Positions 26,143-36,700 are shown, counted from the first letter of the stretch. The stretch: DNA of 64,000 bases from Halalkalibacter akibai JCM 9157 (GCF_000513135.1 NZ_BAUV01000005.1:62001-126000), one strand, 5' to 3'. The notes: generated from the sequence alone by a model not told the origin. A program made the numbers and translations.

Positions 26143-26403
26143 ATGCGAACTTTAAGTGTACTTGAGGGACCTGGTGTAATTGAAGGCTCAGGAGATGATG
26201 TGATCCAAGTAACTGGGGATCCAAGCTTGGCAACTGTGGTGGGGAACTCAGAGGGGAGGCATTTTGCTATAACAGGTTTTAATCCAAGTCGGAGTTTAAT
26301 GGTAAACACAACCGATCCATATGAAGGGAAGGTTCGGGTCGAAAATGGAACGTTTCTAATGGAAATCACCGCAGTTGGAGAATGGTCCATCGATATAGAT
26401 TAG
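26143..26403 (+). CDS. small hypothetical protein, possible beta-sandwich
   Basis: An 86-residue product starting ATG 26143 with AAAAGGT upstream; longer readings begin inside the terminator hairpin and are less likely. The sequence alternates hydrophobic and polar residues (VIEGSGDDVIQV, GRHFAITGF, MEITAVGEWSIDI), like a secreted-type beta domain, yet no signal peptide is visible in this reading. I do not recognise a family name. The reverse strand also has a long open frame here (25962-26390) but with poor codon sense. It is isolated, with a terminator-like hairpin before it. Confidence 0.5.
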   Translation: MRTLSVLEGPGVIEGSGDDVIQVTGDPSLATVVGNSEGRHFAITGFNPSRSLMVNTTDPYEGKVRVENGTFLMEITAVGEWSIDID

Positions 26404-26521
26404 TTGTTTAGACGGGGGTGTTCCAAAGATGACGAAAAGCTGGCAATAGAGTGGTTCGCTACCTTGAGAAGTCTCATCCGAGGTAGCTCCGTTTATTACT
26501 TTGAAATTAACTCTTGCTATG

Positions 26522-27088
26522 TTAATTATTCAACTGATTTTCCAAGCGCAATCGTATATCACTAATTACGGATTGCCAAATCACAGGATCTGTTGTGATT
26601 CTTCTTTTAAATGTTGCGTACATATCCTTTTGTTTCTCTTGAAAATCAAGAGCGTCTTGTGCTGGTAAATTCGCCCGCTGTTCTGTTACCCATTTTTGTA
26701 CTTCTGGAGAGCGCGGGCCCCATACAGCTAGTTCTTTTCCTAGTTCATTGGTTATAATGAAAATAGGTATAGAACGTGCAGTCCCGTTCGTCAGGTATTG
26801 ATCCATAAGGTCTAAATTTTCGTCACGAATGAGAAATCTCAATTCAATTGAGATTAATTCCGCTATCCGCTGCATAATTGGTATGCACAAAGCCGCATCG
26901 CCACACCAATCTGCAGTGAGTGTAATCACTTGCAGATTTTTATCTCTTAATTGAGTAAAATATGTAACGTCACTAGACTCAAATGTGACGTTCTGATAAA
27001 TCTCTTCCAATTCCAGGCGGTTCACCTGCATGTTTTCCACATACTCTGTGTAAGTCATTCCTTTAGAAAACCACGTATTTAATGACAT
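26522..27088 (-). CDS. thioredoxin-family protein with WCGDAALC motif
   Basis: A 188-residue cytosolic thioredoxin-fold protein. The active-site region reads TADWCGDAALCIPIMQRI, that is Cys-x5-Cys rather than CxxC, and SIPIFII is the cis-proline loop. This variant is common in bacilli as an uncharacterised 'thioredoxin family protein'. Whether it is a dithiol reductant is doubtful given the spacing. The start at 27088 follows AAGGAGGT by 6 bases; the in-frame ATG at 27190 has none. It is divergent from the large helicase gene. Confidence 0.82.
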   Translation of the reverse strand: MSLNTWFSKGMTYTEYVENMQVNRLELEEIYQNVTFESSDVTYFTQLRDKNLQVITLTADWCGDAALCIPIMQRIAELISIELRFLIRDENLDLMDQYLTNGTARSIPIFIITNELGKELAVWGPRSPEVQKWVTEQRANLPAQDALDFQEKQKDMYATFKRRITTDPVIWQSVISDIRLRLENQLNN

Positions 27089-27215
27089 GACGTACCTCCT
27101 TATGAAACATAAAATAAGCATTTCTAGTTTATACCAGTTTATCATAATGAGGATAGTATCCTTTAGTGTTAAGTTCCACCAATAGATCAAACTAGTAAAA
27201 AGCTTTCAAACAATA

Positions 27216-27224
27216 TGGTATAAT
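27216..27224 (+). promoter_or_regulatory. extended -10 promoter of the coiled-coil helicase operon
   Basis: TGGTATAAT (-10 hexamer 27219-27224) lies 44 bases before the helicase start. The -35 is poor (TAAAAA), as is usual with an extended -10. Confidence 0.55.
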
Positions 27225-27267
27225 TCAATCATTGAATGTTAGGTTACTGGCAAAAGCAGGAGGACAC

Positions 27268-30200
27268 ATGATAAAGACAAATATAACTCCATATCGTTGT
27301 CCAATCACTTTGACGAATAAGGCGAAGGACAAGATGCGGGAGCTCAGGCTTGATGAGCGCTCGTTTTTTTCGTTGGAAAAATCGTTTCATGTTTATATAG
27401 AAAAATACCCACCTGCTCCTGACCGTGTTCTATCGGTTGCTTTATTTTTGGACACTGAGAAGAACAAACAGTTGGCGGAGAAATACAACGAGTTTGTCAT
27501 TGTGCTCCATGGTGTTGTGGAGATGGACCGAGTTATTGTAACGAATGTAACGACAAGAGCAGTCCATACTCCCGTGCATATCAATTGGCGGCGACCGGCG
27601 AATCTTCTGTTTGATGTGAATTTCCAGCGCGGGGAGCGAGTAGCTCTGGATTTACTAAACTTGATCCATGAGATGCCTGTTGCACAAGAAAGTTCAACGT
27701 ACGTAAAAAAAAGGATCGCAAGTTGGGAAGGGTATCTGAAAATTCAAGAGCGATCTGCCGACATTCCAGATATGACAACAAGCTTTTCGGGGCTTATATT
27801 TAATGGGGATTTCACTAGGGTGACGATCACGGGTTTAAAACTTGGGGAAAAAGAGTGGAAGTCTCTCAAAGATCTAAGTGTTAAATTAAAAGGGATTGAC
27901 CAAGATATAGGAAAAGTTCTAAAGGCAAACCGTTCTGGGCAATCGATTGAGGTTGAATTACATGGCTATATGGAAGAACGAGCTAGAAAACAACGGCTTG
28001 ACGTGAGTCCAAAAGAAGTCGTTTTCAGTAATTTTGCCACTTTGAGTCAAGTAAAGAGATTGCGACAAGGCTTTAAGCACTTAGAGAATGGCTTGGCTGT
28101 TAATCCAGATCTTGAGCGTCTTTTGTTTGAAAATAAACCACCAGTCCAGCCTCCGAAAAAACAAGCGGTTCTTAAGTTTCATAATCGTTTGAACGAGTTC
28201 CAGCGTGAAGCTGTGACAGGAGCAATGTCTGCAGAAGATTTATACGTTATTCAAGGACCGCCGGGAACTGGAAAAACAACGGTTATTTCTGAAATTTGCT
28301 TGCAAAATGCAAAGGCAGGACTTCGCACATTGGTTGCTTCTCAATCAAATTTGGCTGTCGACAACGCTCTTGGACGATTGCTTGCGAATAAGGACATTCG
28401 CATTCTTCGTGTAGGACGAACGGAAAGTATCGAAGAAGAAGGCAAGAAATTCATTGAAGAAAATGTCGGGCAATACTGGAAAGACCACACGTTGCAAGAA
28501 GTATCTTCTCAATTTGAAGCACGCCATAATCGAGAAAGTGAAATTGAGGCAGAATGGGAAGCAAATCAGCAAGAGCAAGAAAGGTTAGAGCCTGAACTTG
28601 AACGTTTACAAGCTGAAATGGAAGCCAAGCAGCGAGCAGAACAACAATTTAACGAGATTCAATCACTGATTGATGAGCAAGAAAAGAAGGTAGAAGAGGC
28701 TGAGCAAGAGCAAAAAGCATTGCTAAAAAAGATACAGGACAGCAAAAAATCTCTGAACCTACTAAATGCGGAGCTCGAGAAAGAAAATATTTTTCTTCAG
28801 ACAGAGCCAGATCGAGACACCATTCAAAAGGAATGGGAGGCAAACGAGCAATTGATTCAACGGTTGCAGAACAGTCTTGCGCTAGAAATTCTTGAAGCGG
28901 ACATTGCTGATAAAAAGCAAACATTCGCGCAAACGTTATCTAAATGTGAAATGTGGTCAGAAGAAGTTAACAAGACAGAGGCTCTTGCAGAAAGAGTAAA
29001 AGAGATTAAGCAAATAGACGGCTTAAAATGGGTGATGCTCGAACAAAACATGAAGCGCTCTTTAAGAATGCAAGAGCTTATGGAAGAGATCGAGGATATT
29101 CGCGGATACATCAAACAAAGGGAAAAACTAAAAGATTATGCCGAGAAACTTGGCAAAGCCATTTCAGTTGTTGAACAGAACCTAGCGCTACAGCTTGTAG
29201 TCACTCGTCAATTGGAGGAAAGAGCTAAGGCACGAAAGGCCGTTTATACAGCCGAGACTATTGATCAATTTTTAGATAGATTAAGATATAAGTACAAAAG
29301 CAACGTCAAATATGATATCCAAGATCTTGAAGGACTTTACAGTAGAATACAGTTTGTATGGCAAAAAGCTAAAATGTTACAGTCACCTGATAGCTATATC
29401 CAAATGGCTAAAGAAGCTTTTCGATCGTTGAAGCAGGAAGTGACAGATGAACTTCAACAAAAGCAGCGTGAAAACAAGGTGTTGTACCAGAAGTGGCAGC
29501 GAACACTGGAAGAGGAGAAAGCTACACTTCAATCTCTAGAAAACAAGCAAAAACAATTAAGTGTTTCAGCGGAGAGCATCCCGAACGCGAAAGAAATGCT
29601 GAAACAAAAAGAAGCAATATCCTTGGAATTAAAGGAAAAGCAAGAACTTTATTCTCAAGTGAAAAAGCGTTTTGAAGAAAATAGTGAGAAACAAGCGCAA
29701 GAAGTAATGCAACTTGAAGAAGCAGAGCAGCAACTTGTAGTAAGTGATGATTGTCTCAATGAGCTTAATGTTTCGTTTATTAAATGGGAAGAAGAACAAA
29801 AAATGTTAAAAGACATTTTGGCTAGTGAACCTGAAGCGGAGCATGAAAAAGTTTTAACTCAGTTAGCAAGTCTTTCTTTGAGACGCGAGTCTATGAAACA
29901 AGAGAAGAAAAGACTTCCACTTTTTCAGTCGATTCAAGGGAAGTGGCTGTCTCTACTAGAAGAAGCAAGTGAACACGATTTGGATGAAATCCGTAAACTT
30001 TATGTGAAGCATGCCAATGTAATCGGAACAACCTGTGTGGCATCGGCACGTAAAGATTTCATCGACAGCTACCCTGAATTTGATGTTGTTATTATTGATG
30101 AAGTGTCAAAAGCAACTCCGCCAGAGCTACTTTTGCCAATGCTGAAAGGGAAAAAAATTATCTTAGTCGGAGACCATCATCAACTGCCACCTCTATTAGG

Positions 30201-31050
30201 TAATGATACGCTTGAAGAAACGCTACAAGAAATGGCCGATAGTAGTGATGATTTTGAAGGAAAAGCGGAATTAAACAAACTTTTAAAAGAATCACTGTTT
30301 GAACGGTTATTTAAGAGTTTGCCAAAAAGCAATAAAACCATGCTCGCGATCCAGTACCGGATGCATGAAAACATTATGGAGACGATTGCACCATTTTATG
30401 AGCAGGAAAGTGACCGACTGCAATGTGGCTTAACTGACTCTGACGCAGAACGCGACCATTTACTAGAATCAGCACTTATAAAGCGAAACAATCACCTTTT
30501 ATGGCTTGATATGCCAAATGAACCTGCATTTTTTGAGGAAAGAATGAAAGGTGGAAAGAGTTTATTTAACCCATCTGAATTAGAGAAGATCGGTGCGATG
30601 TTGACCGAGCTAGATGAAGCAGTTGCAGCAGCTAAAAGAGCTGGACGAATGGATGAGTATGATAAAAAGAGTGTTGGTGTTATTAGTTTCTACGGGGAAC
30701 AAGTTAAAAGAATTGACCGCTTAATTCAACAAGAACTTCGACTGCAGCACCTAACGATTCGTACAGGGACAGTTGACCGCTTCCAAGGTATGGAAATGGA
30801 TGTTATTCTGTTAAGTATGGTAAGAAACCATGATAACAAACAAGATGATATCGGTTTTGCTAAGGACTATCGCAGGTTGAATGTTGCCTTATCGCGTGCA
30901 AGAGAACTTCTTATTTTAATTGGAAGCACAAAGATGTACACGGAGCGCGCAAAACATAAAGATACAAGACAGATGTATTCGCACGTATTAGAAGCCGCCA
31001 AAAAACAAGGTGGATTGCGAATGCTTGAAGAGGTGATGCAGCTTGGATAA
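27268..31050 (+). CDS. UPF1-like SF1B helicase with a ~500-residue coiled-coil insertion
   Basis: A 1260-residue protein. After a ~300-residue N-terminal domain of unknown fold comes Walker A GPPGTGKTT (330-338) and a motif Ia-like LVASQSNLAVDNAL. A very long Glu/Lys/Gln-rich heptad region (about 410-900) follows, with breaks suggesting a folded-back hairpin. Motif II is IIDEVSKATPPEL (Asp ~944), motif III is VGDHHQLPPLLGND, then IQYRMHE (~1029), GTVDRFQGMEMDVILLS (~1167) and NVALSRARE (~1205). The order is that of DNA2/NAM7/UPF1 helicases acting on RNA or DNA. ATG 27268 follows CAGGAGGAC by about 5 bases. It overlaps its partner gene by 8 bases. Function not known. Confidence 0.88.
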   Translation: MIKTNITPYRCPITLTNKAKDKMRELRLDERSFFSLEKSFHVYIEKYPPAPDRVLSVALFLDTEKNKQLAEKYNEFVIVLHGVVEMDRVIVTNVTTRAVHTPVHINWRRPANLLFDVNFQRGERVALDLLNLIHEMPVAQESSTYVKKRIASWEGYLKIQERSADIPDMTTSFSGLIFNGDFTRVTITGLKLGEKEWKSLKDLSVKLKGIDQDIGKVLKANRSGQSIEVELHGYMEERARKQRLDVSPKEVVFSNFATLSQVKRLRQGFKHLENGLAVNPDLERLLFENKPPVQPPKKQAVLKFHNRLNEFQREAVTGAMSAEDLYVIQGPPGTGKTTVISEICLQNAKAGLRTLVASQSNLAVDNALGRLLANKDIRILRVGRTESIEEEGKKFIEENVGQYWKDHTLQEVSSQFEARHNRESEIEAEWEANQQEQERLEPELERLQAEMEAKQRAEQQFNEIQSLIDEQEKKVEEAEQEQKALLKKIQDSKKSLNLLNAELEKENIFLQTEPDRDTIQKEWEANEQLIQRLQNSLALEILEADIADKKQTFAQTLSKCEMWSEEVNKTEALAERVKEIKQIDGLKWVMLEQNMKRSLRMQELMEEIEDIRGYIKQREKLKDYAEKLGKAISVVEQNLALQLVVTRQLEERAKARKAVYTAETIDQFLDRLRYKYKSNVKYDIQDLEGLYSRIQFVWQKAKMLQSPDSYIQMAKEAFRSLKQEVTDELQQKQRENKVLYQKWQRTLEEEKATLQSLENKQKQLSVSAESIPNAKEMLKQKEAISLELKEKQELYSQVKKRFEENSEKQAQEVMQLEEAEQQLVVSDDCLNELNVSFIKWEEEQKMLKDILASEPEAEHEKVLTQLASLSLRRESMKQEKKRLPLFQSIQGKWLSLLEEASEHDLDEIRKLYVKHANVIGTTCVASARKDFIDSYPEFDVVIIDEVSKATPPELLLPMLKGKKIILVGDHHQLPPLLGNDTLEETLQEMADSSDDFEGKAELNKLLKESLFERLFKSLPKSNKTMLAIQYRMHENIMETIAPFYEQESDRLQCGLTDSDAERDHLLESALIKRNNHLLWLDMPNEPAFFEERMKGGKSLFNPSELEKIGAMLTELDEAVAAAKRAGRMDEYDKKSVGVISFYGEQVKRIDRLIQQELRLQHLTIRTGTVDRFQGMEMDVILLSMVRNHDNKQDDIGFAKDYRRLNVALSRARELLILIGSTKMYTERAKHKDTRQMYSHVLEAAKKQGGLRMLEEVMQLG

Positions 31051-31789
31051 ACTAACGAAACGCCTACGTACAAGTTTACTTGAAAATCCATCTATTCAAA
31101 TTAAAGAAACAGCGGTATGGTATCTACCGGTTATGATATTGGATGTGGAATTCAAACGAGTCAAGCGTTCGAAGATGGATATTCTGATGAAAATGATGAT
31201 GCTCACCTTTGAGGAAGCTGATATTAGAAGACCAGCGAACTTAACCGAAATGCTTTTAGTTGAAGAGTTATTCATTGCAGATTTAATTGAAAAAATGCAG
31301 AGGACAGGCTTAATTCAACAAGAAAGAGGAATCTACAAGCTTACAAGAAAAGGGCATGAACAGTTGCAAACGGGTATTATTGAAGAAGAGTTAGAAGAAG
31401 AGTGGACCGAGCTTTTCTATAGTTCTGATCTTGATGAATATTGGTCAGAACTTCACCAACCTGAGAAGGAGTCAGAACAGGAAGAGCCGATTTTTCGCTA
31501 TGCGGATCAACAAGGTATCGTTAATGTGGACCAAATCTTACAATTCATTTCCGAAAGAGAAAACGGACTGGATGAAGATGGCTTCCAAACAGTAGTTGAT
31601 GCTGTGTTGAACATTGAGGAGCGGTCGTTTGAATATATTCCGTGTGTCGAATTTCAATTATATAATCAAGAACAGGACTCTTTCTTCGCCCGTGTCTGGA
31701 ATACATCACTTGAACGTTGGGATGAAGCGCTCGAAAAACAGATAGAAGAGCAGGAAAGAGTGAGATGGCGAGAGAAATATGACTTATAA
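31043..31789 (+). CDS. helicase-operon partner, possible winged-helix protein
   Basis: A 248-residue cytosolic protein starting TTG 31043 within the helicase gene (8-base overlap; GAGGTG upstream), so synthesis is coupled. Residues ~60-110 (MLLVEELFIADLIEKM, TGLIQQERGIYKLTRKG) look like a winged-helix module. The rest is very acidic (EEELEEEWTEL), with a C-terminal RVWNTSLERWDEALEKQIEEQE helix. I know no named family. It may load or restrain the helicase. Its stop lies one base before the palindromic repeat at 31791. Confidence 0.75.
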   Translation: MDKLTKRLRTSLLENPSIQIKETAVWYLPVMILDVEFKRVKRSKMDILMKMMMLTFEEADIRRPANLTEMLLVEELFIADLIEKMQRTGLIQQERGIYKLTRKGHEQLQTGIIEEELEEEWTELFYSSDLDEYWSELHQPEKESEQEEPIFRYADQQGIVNVDQILQFISERENGLDEDGFQTVVDAVLNIEERSFEYIPCVEFQLYNQEQDSFFARVWNTSLERWDEALEKQIEEQERVRWREKYDL

Positions 31790-31790
31790 G

Positions 31791-31842
31791 GGGGTCTGAC
31801 CCCCAGCGCTGTAAAGCTTTAACGCAGTGGGGGTCAGGCACC
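31791..31842 (+). repeat. GC-rich palindrome copy B, filling a convergent gene gap
   Basis: GGTCTGACCCCCA pairs with TGGGGGTCAGGCACC around a loop that itself contains AAAGCTTT. It starts 2 bases after the stop of the partner gene and ends 2 bases before the first base of the kinase stop codon, so it probably terminates both. It differs at one position in 52 from copy C. Confidence 0.92.
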
Positions 31843-31843
31843 T

Positions 31844-33532
31844 TTATTGCTCTATCAATGGCAGTTGAACGTTAAAGGTAGTACCTTTATTTTCTTTTGA
31901 TTTAAAATTAATTGTACCACCGTGTTGATGGATAATGTTGTAACAGATCATTAGGCCTAAGCCAGTGCCGTTTTCTTTTGTTGAATAAAAAGGTTGACCT
32001 AATTTGTCCTGAATTTGCTCAGGAATTCCTTTACCATTATCGGTTATTTCGATACAAGCTTTATTATTCTGTTTATATATCTTTAAAAGAATCTGTCCGT
32101 TGTTACTCGTTGCTTCTATCGCGTTTTTAATTAAATTAATAAATACCTGTTTTATTTGTTCCTCGTTACATTGGATCGGTAAAAACTCTTCTGTTGATAA
32201 GAATTCAAGGAGAACTCCTTCCATGTTAGCTTGAGATTGCATAAGAGTAAAGGAGTTCTGAAGTAAGGTCGTTGCATTTGATTCTACGGTTTTCATTGAA
32301 GTGGGCTTTCCTAAAACTAACAATTCACTAGCAATCGTTTCGATCCGTTCAATCTCTTTATCTATAATAGATATGAAATCTAATTTTAATTCTCCTTCTC
32401 TAGCTAAAGCCATAAATCCTTTTATAGAAGTGAGGGGATTACGTATTTCATGAGCAATACTAGCAGCAAGCTGACCTGTGATTCCTAATTTTTCTGCTTC
32501 GACAACTAAACGCTGATTTTCTTTCCGGTCTTTGATATCTCTTACTAAGAGCATGGTTGATTCCTTACAATTTTCAAAAACAAAAGGAAAGGTGAAGGTT
32601 TCAACTTCTATCGTTTTTCCATGTAATGATTGAAATGTTTCTTCGACAGGTGTTGAGGGTTTTTGATGCAGCAAATTTATTTTTCTTTTAATCTCTTCTT
32701 CAGAAAGACTCGGATGAAAGAAATCACCGATAGCTTTACCTATCAATGGCTCATTCTCAGATTCGAGTAACTCATGTGCGGCCATATTAGAGTAGGCAAT
32801 GGTGCCTTCTAAAAGAATAAACGCAGCTTCTGGCATCTGCTCGATCAAATGAATGTATTGATTGTTCATAGTTTGCAGATTTGTAATGGTTTCTTTATAG
32901 TTTTCTTCCATTCCTATCGACGGAGAGACTCTTTCGCAGTCATAAAAACTAGAAGTGGTAAACTCGGTATCGGTCATGATGTAGGAATGATGTTTGCTCA
33001 TTTCTAGTAACAGGTCAGCAGAGATCGAATTACCGTCATAAGCACATACACTAACGGAATGAACTTCATTAACAAAATCTTCAACAGTTAATTCATAGTC
33101 AAGAAATTTTTCTTTTAGACAGCATTGATTCTCAAGCCAGGCAGGTTTTCCCCAGTTCCGAATGGGGGTACCACTAGTTGCGATTGGTCTAAGAAAGGAA
33201 GAGAACGTTTGGACAACACGATCTACATCTAATTCCACAGTTGAGTGATAGTTTTTTTCAGAGTCACCAAATATAACGGAATCTAAGATTTGTTGATCAA
33301 CCCCCTTTTTTAATAGGGCTTTCTTAACAAGTGAAACGGTCTCCAACGAATCTATAAAAATCGTAGCATGGCCTAGTTCAATACCTGCAACAATAAAAGA
33401 GACTGCGTTGTTAATATACTCTTGTTGATTTGACGTAACATATAAAATATGAGCCCCATTCATAACATGTGTATTTGATGTGAAGGCAACTTCTGGTGTG
33501 ATTGTATGAGTAGGTTTTATTAATATCGTCAT
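31844..33532 (-). CDS. orphan histidine kinase: MEDS-PAS-HisKA-HATPase
   Basis: A 562-residue soluble kinase. The N-terminus (GAHILYVTSN...IVAGIELGHATIFID, about residues 27-62) fits the MEDS domain of DcmR-like sensors. A PAS domain follows at ~225-340 (IHLIEQMPEAAFILLEGT). The phospho-acceptor is H361 in IAHEIRNPLTSIKGF, the HisKA type of sporulation kinases. The ATP-binding part has an N-box (LIKNAIEAT), DNGKGIP and GTGLGLMICYNII. No membrane helix and no response-regulator gene adjoin, so input to the Spo0F phosphorelay is plausible (inference). AAGGAGATAAAT precedes the ATG. Confidence 0.9.
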   Translation of the reverse strand: MTILIKPTHTITPEVAFTSNTHVMNGAHILYVTSNQQEYINNAVSFIVAGIELGHATIFIDSLETVSLVKKALLKKGVDQQILDSVIFGDSEKNYHSTVELDVDRVVQTFSSFLRPIATSGTPIRNWGKPAWLENQCCLKEKFLDYELTVEDFVNEVHSVSVCAYDGNSISADLLLEMSKHHSYIMTDTEFTTSSFYDCERVSPSIGMEENYKETITNLQTMNNQYIHLIEQMPEAAFILLEGTIAYSNMAAHELLESENEPLIGKAIGDFFHPSLSEEEIKRKINLLHQKPSTPVEETFQSLHGKTIEVETFTFPFVFENCKESTMLLVRDIKDRKENQRLVVEAEKLGITGQLAASIAHEIRNPLTSIKGFMALAREGELKLDFISIIDKEIERIETIASELLVLGKPTSMKTVESNATTLLQNSFTLMQSQANMEGVLLEFLSTEEFLPIQCNEEQIKQVFINLIKNAIEATSNNGQILLKIYKQNNKACIEITDNGKGIPEQIQDKLGQPFYSTKENGTGLGLMICYNIIHQHGGTINFKSKENKGTTFNVQLPLIEQ

Positions 33533-33608
33533 ATTTATCTCCTTATTATCTTAACAGTTGAATCTATTATATTATTAAAGTACCAATCGACCAAGGGGAA
33601 ATATATCC

Positions 33609-33700
33609 AAAAGGGGTCTCATAAAAAGGGGTCTGACCCCCGGCGCTGTAAAGCTTTAACGCAGTGGGGGTCAGGCACCCTTTTCTAGGCACCCTTTTCT
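33609..33700 (+). repeat. GC-rich palindrome copy C with duplicated ends
   Basis: The core at 33628-33679 is nearly identical to copy B. The left end AAAAGGGGTCT occurs twice (33609-33619 and 33624-33634). The right end AGGCACCCTTTTCT occurs twice in tandem (33673-33686 and 33687-33700). It lies between the divergent kinase and SNF2 genes, so it may affect the SNF2 promoter or 5' leader. Confidence 0.92.
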
Positions 33701-33737
33701 AACCTTAATATATCTATATAGAAAGAGCGAAAAAAAC

Positions 33738-36700
33738 ATGGAGATGAAAATCAATCACAAGCTGATTAAAGACCTTTGCGGTACGGTTTCTTATAAAAAA
33801 GGGGATTCTTTTTATCGCTCGAATAAAGTAACTCTTCACCAGTATCAAGAAGATTTCTGTGAAGCTACCATTTGTGGCAAAGAAGACTTTCATGTCACTA
33901 TTGAAAAAAGCAAAACAGGTGATTTTCAAATGAATTGCACCTGTCCAACATTAGCTAACTTCTCAAAAAGTTGCCAGCATGTTGCTGCTACTTTACTAGC
34001 GATTTATGAACGGCAGCAACTAGAAAAAAGGTCTTTCCTTGGTAATCAAGTGGAACCTTCTACAGTTGGTACGGAAACAGAAGCTTTCATGTCTCTTTTT
34101 CAAAATAAGCCAACCAGAACTAGTGGACATCAACTTTACTTTGAAGAAAGAAAAATTCTCCCTATCAGCTTTACTATTAAACCAGTCTTAATCGGAGAGG
34201 ATCAATACTTGCTCGGAGTGGAAATACAAATCGAGAAAGACTCAGTCAAGTCGATAAGAAACTTTCTATTAGCTGTGAAACAAGGGAAACTATACAAGTA
34301 CTCTTCTGTATCAGCCTATGATCCAAACATTCACTGTTTTACGAATGAATCAGATGAGGTGATTCAACAGCTTTTACGTGTCATGTACGATGAGAAAGCT
34401 TTTCTAGAAGCAACGTCTTATAATTCTAATCAGACAAAATCGAATTCAACATTACTGATTCCTCCATCATCTTGGAAGGATCTTATCCCGTTACTGAAAA
34501 AAGCTCCATTCGTTTTCTTTAAGCGAGAAGGTCAGGCTTTTCAGAGCTTTCGGGTCGTGGACGGACCTCCTCCCATTCAGTTTTTATTCGAAGATACTGA
34601 GGATTCAAATTTCCAATTAACAATTAAGGGCTTCGAAAGAATGAGTATTTTACATTTTTATAGTGCTGTACTATATGATGGGAAAGTATTTCAGCTCGGA
34701 GGACAGGATTGCGAACGATTATACGAACTCAAGCAAACGCTAACGTCTCCGAATAAAAATCACATACCTATACCACACGAACAAATGAATGTTTTTCTGG
34801 AAAAAACTGTACCTGATCTGAAGAGAATTGGAAAGGTGCAACTGTCTAAAAGAATGTCACAAGAGCTTTTGAAAACACCACTTATCGCCAAGTTGTATTT
34901 GGATCGCTTAAGAAATCGTTTGCTTGTCGGTTTGGAGTTTCAATATGAACATGTGATCATTCAACCGTTGGAACAGCGAGAGAGTGCAGAACCAATGGTA
35001 ATGAGAGATTTGGAAAAAGAAGAGGAAATTCTTCAGCTTATGGAAACAAGTGGTTTTTCTAAAACAGATGGTGGTTATTTCATGCAAAATGAATTGCTTG
35101 AATATGAATTTTTATACCATGTTGTCCCGAAGCTACAATCAATCTGTCAGATCTACGCAACCACAGCTGTTAGAAATCGCATTTTTAAAAAGAATGCTCA
35201 TCCGAAAATTAAAGTTCATGTTAATGAAAAAGAAAGAACAAACTGGTTAGAATTCAAATTTGAGATGGACGGGGTAGCAGATAAAGAGGTTAAAGAGATT
35301 TTAGCTGCACTAGAAGTAAAGCGTAAATACTATCGCCTTCAAAACGGATCGCTTCTTTCACTTGAAACTAAAGAAATGGAAGAAATTCAGCGATTCTTAC
35401 ATGCTGTGCCATCTCAGGAACAAGATTTTGAAACGAGCCTGAATATGCCAATGATTCAGGGGCTAAAATTTCTTGATAGACTTGAGGATAGTAACGTTTT
35501 TCAAGCAGAACATTCGTTTCAAGAGCGTTTCAATCAATTGCTGAATCCTGGAACTACTTTGTTTGATGTACCTGAAAACTTAAACCTTATATTGAGAGAC
35601 TATCAAAAACAAGGTTATCAATGGATGAAAACTTTGGCAAGCTATGGATTTGGGGGCATTTTAGCCGATGATATGGGACTTGGGAAAACGATACAAAGCA
35701 TTGCCTTTATCACATCGGAACTAGTACGTATTCGAGAAAGTGGTCAGCCTGTCTTGATTGTGTGTCCATCTTCGTTAACATATAACTGGCTACATGAACT
35801 GGCGAAATTTGCTCCGGAATTACAGGTGGTTGTGGTAGATGGACAAAAATTAGAGCGAGAGCAGCTTTTAAAAGACACAAGTGATTTAGATGTGATCATC
35901 ACGTCTTATCCATTGCTTCGTCGTGATATCCAATGCTTTGAAAAGCAATCGTTTCACACGGTTTTCTTTGATGAAGCACAGGCGTTTAAAAATCCAGTCA
36001 CTCAAACAGCGCGCGCAGTAAAAAGAATTAAGGCAGAACATCGGTTTGGACTTACAGGTACACCAGTAGAAAACTCACTTGAAGAACTTTGGTCAATTTT
36101 TCATGTCGTTTTTCCACAGCTATTTCAAGGACTAAAAGAGTACAGTGAGTTATCTCGAAAGAAAATTGCTCGGCGAGTTCGCCCCTTTTTGCTTCGTAGA
36201 GTTAAAGAGGATGTACTTCATGAGCTACCTGATAAAGTGGAATCCTTAGTATCAGCAGAATTATTACCTGAGCAAAAGAAGCTGTATGTTGCGTATTTAG
36301 CAAAATTACGGCACGAGACTTTAAAACATCTTGATAAAGAAACAGTACGCAAAAATCGAATTAAAATCTTAGCTGGATTGACAAGATTGCGACAAATTTG
36401 TTGTCACCCTGCTTTGTTTGTAGATGGCTATAAGGGGAGCTCCGCCAAATTCGAACAGCTCTTGCAAATTCTAGAGGAGTCTAAGCTTTCTGGAAGAAGA
36501 GTACTGATTTTCTCGCAATTTACGAAAATGCTAGACTTGATTGGGAGAGAACTTACAATAAGAGGCCAAACCTATTTCTATCTTGATGGACAAACCGCCT
36601 CAGAGGAACGATTAGAACTCTGCAATAAATTCAATGAAGGGGAGAGTGAGTTATTTTTGATTTCGTTGAAAGCCGGAGGAACAGGGTTGAACTTAACTGG

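Noticed and set aside
25962-26390. A 142-residue minus-strand gene
   Set aside because: It runs antisense through the terminator hairpin and the better plus-strand frame, has no ribosome site and a low-complexity composition.
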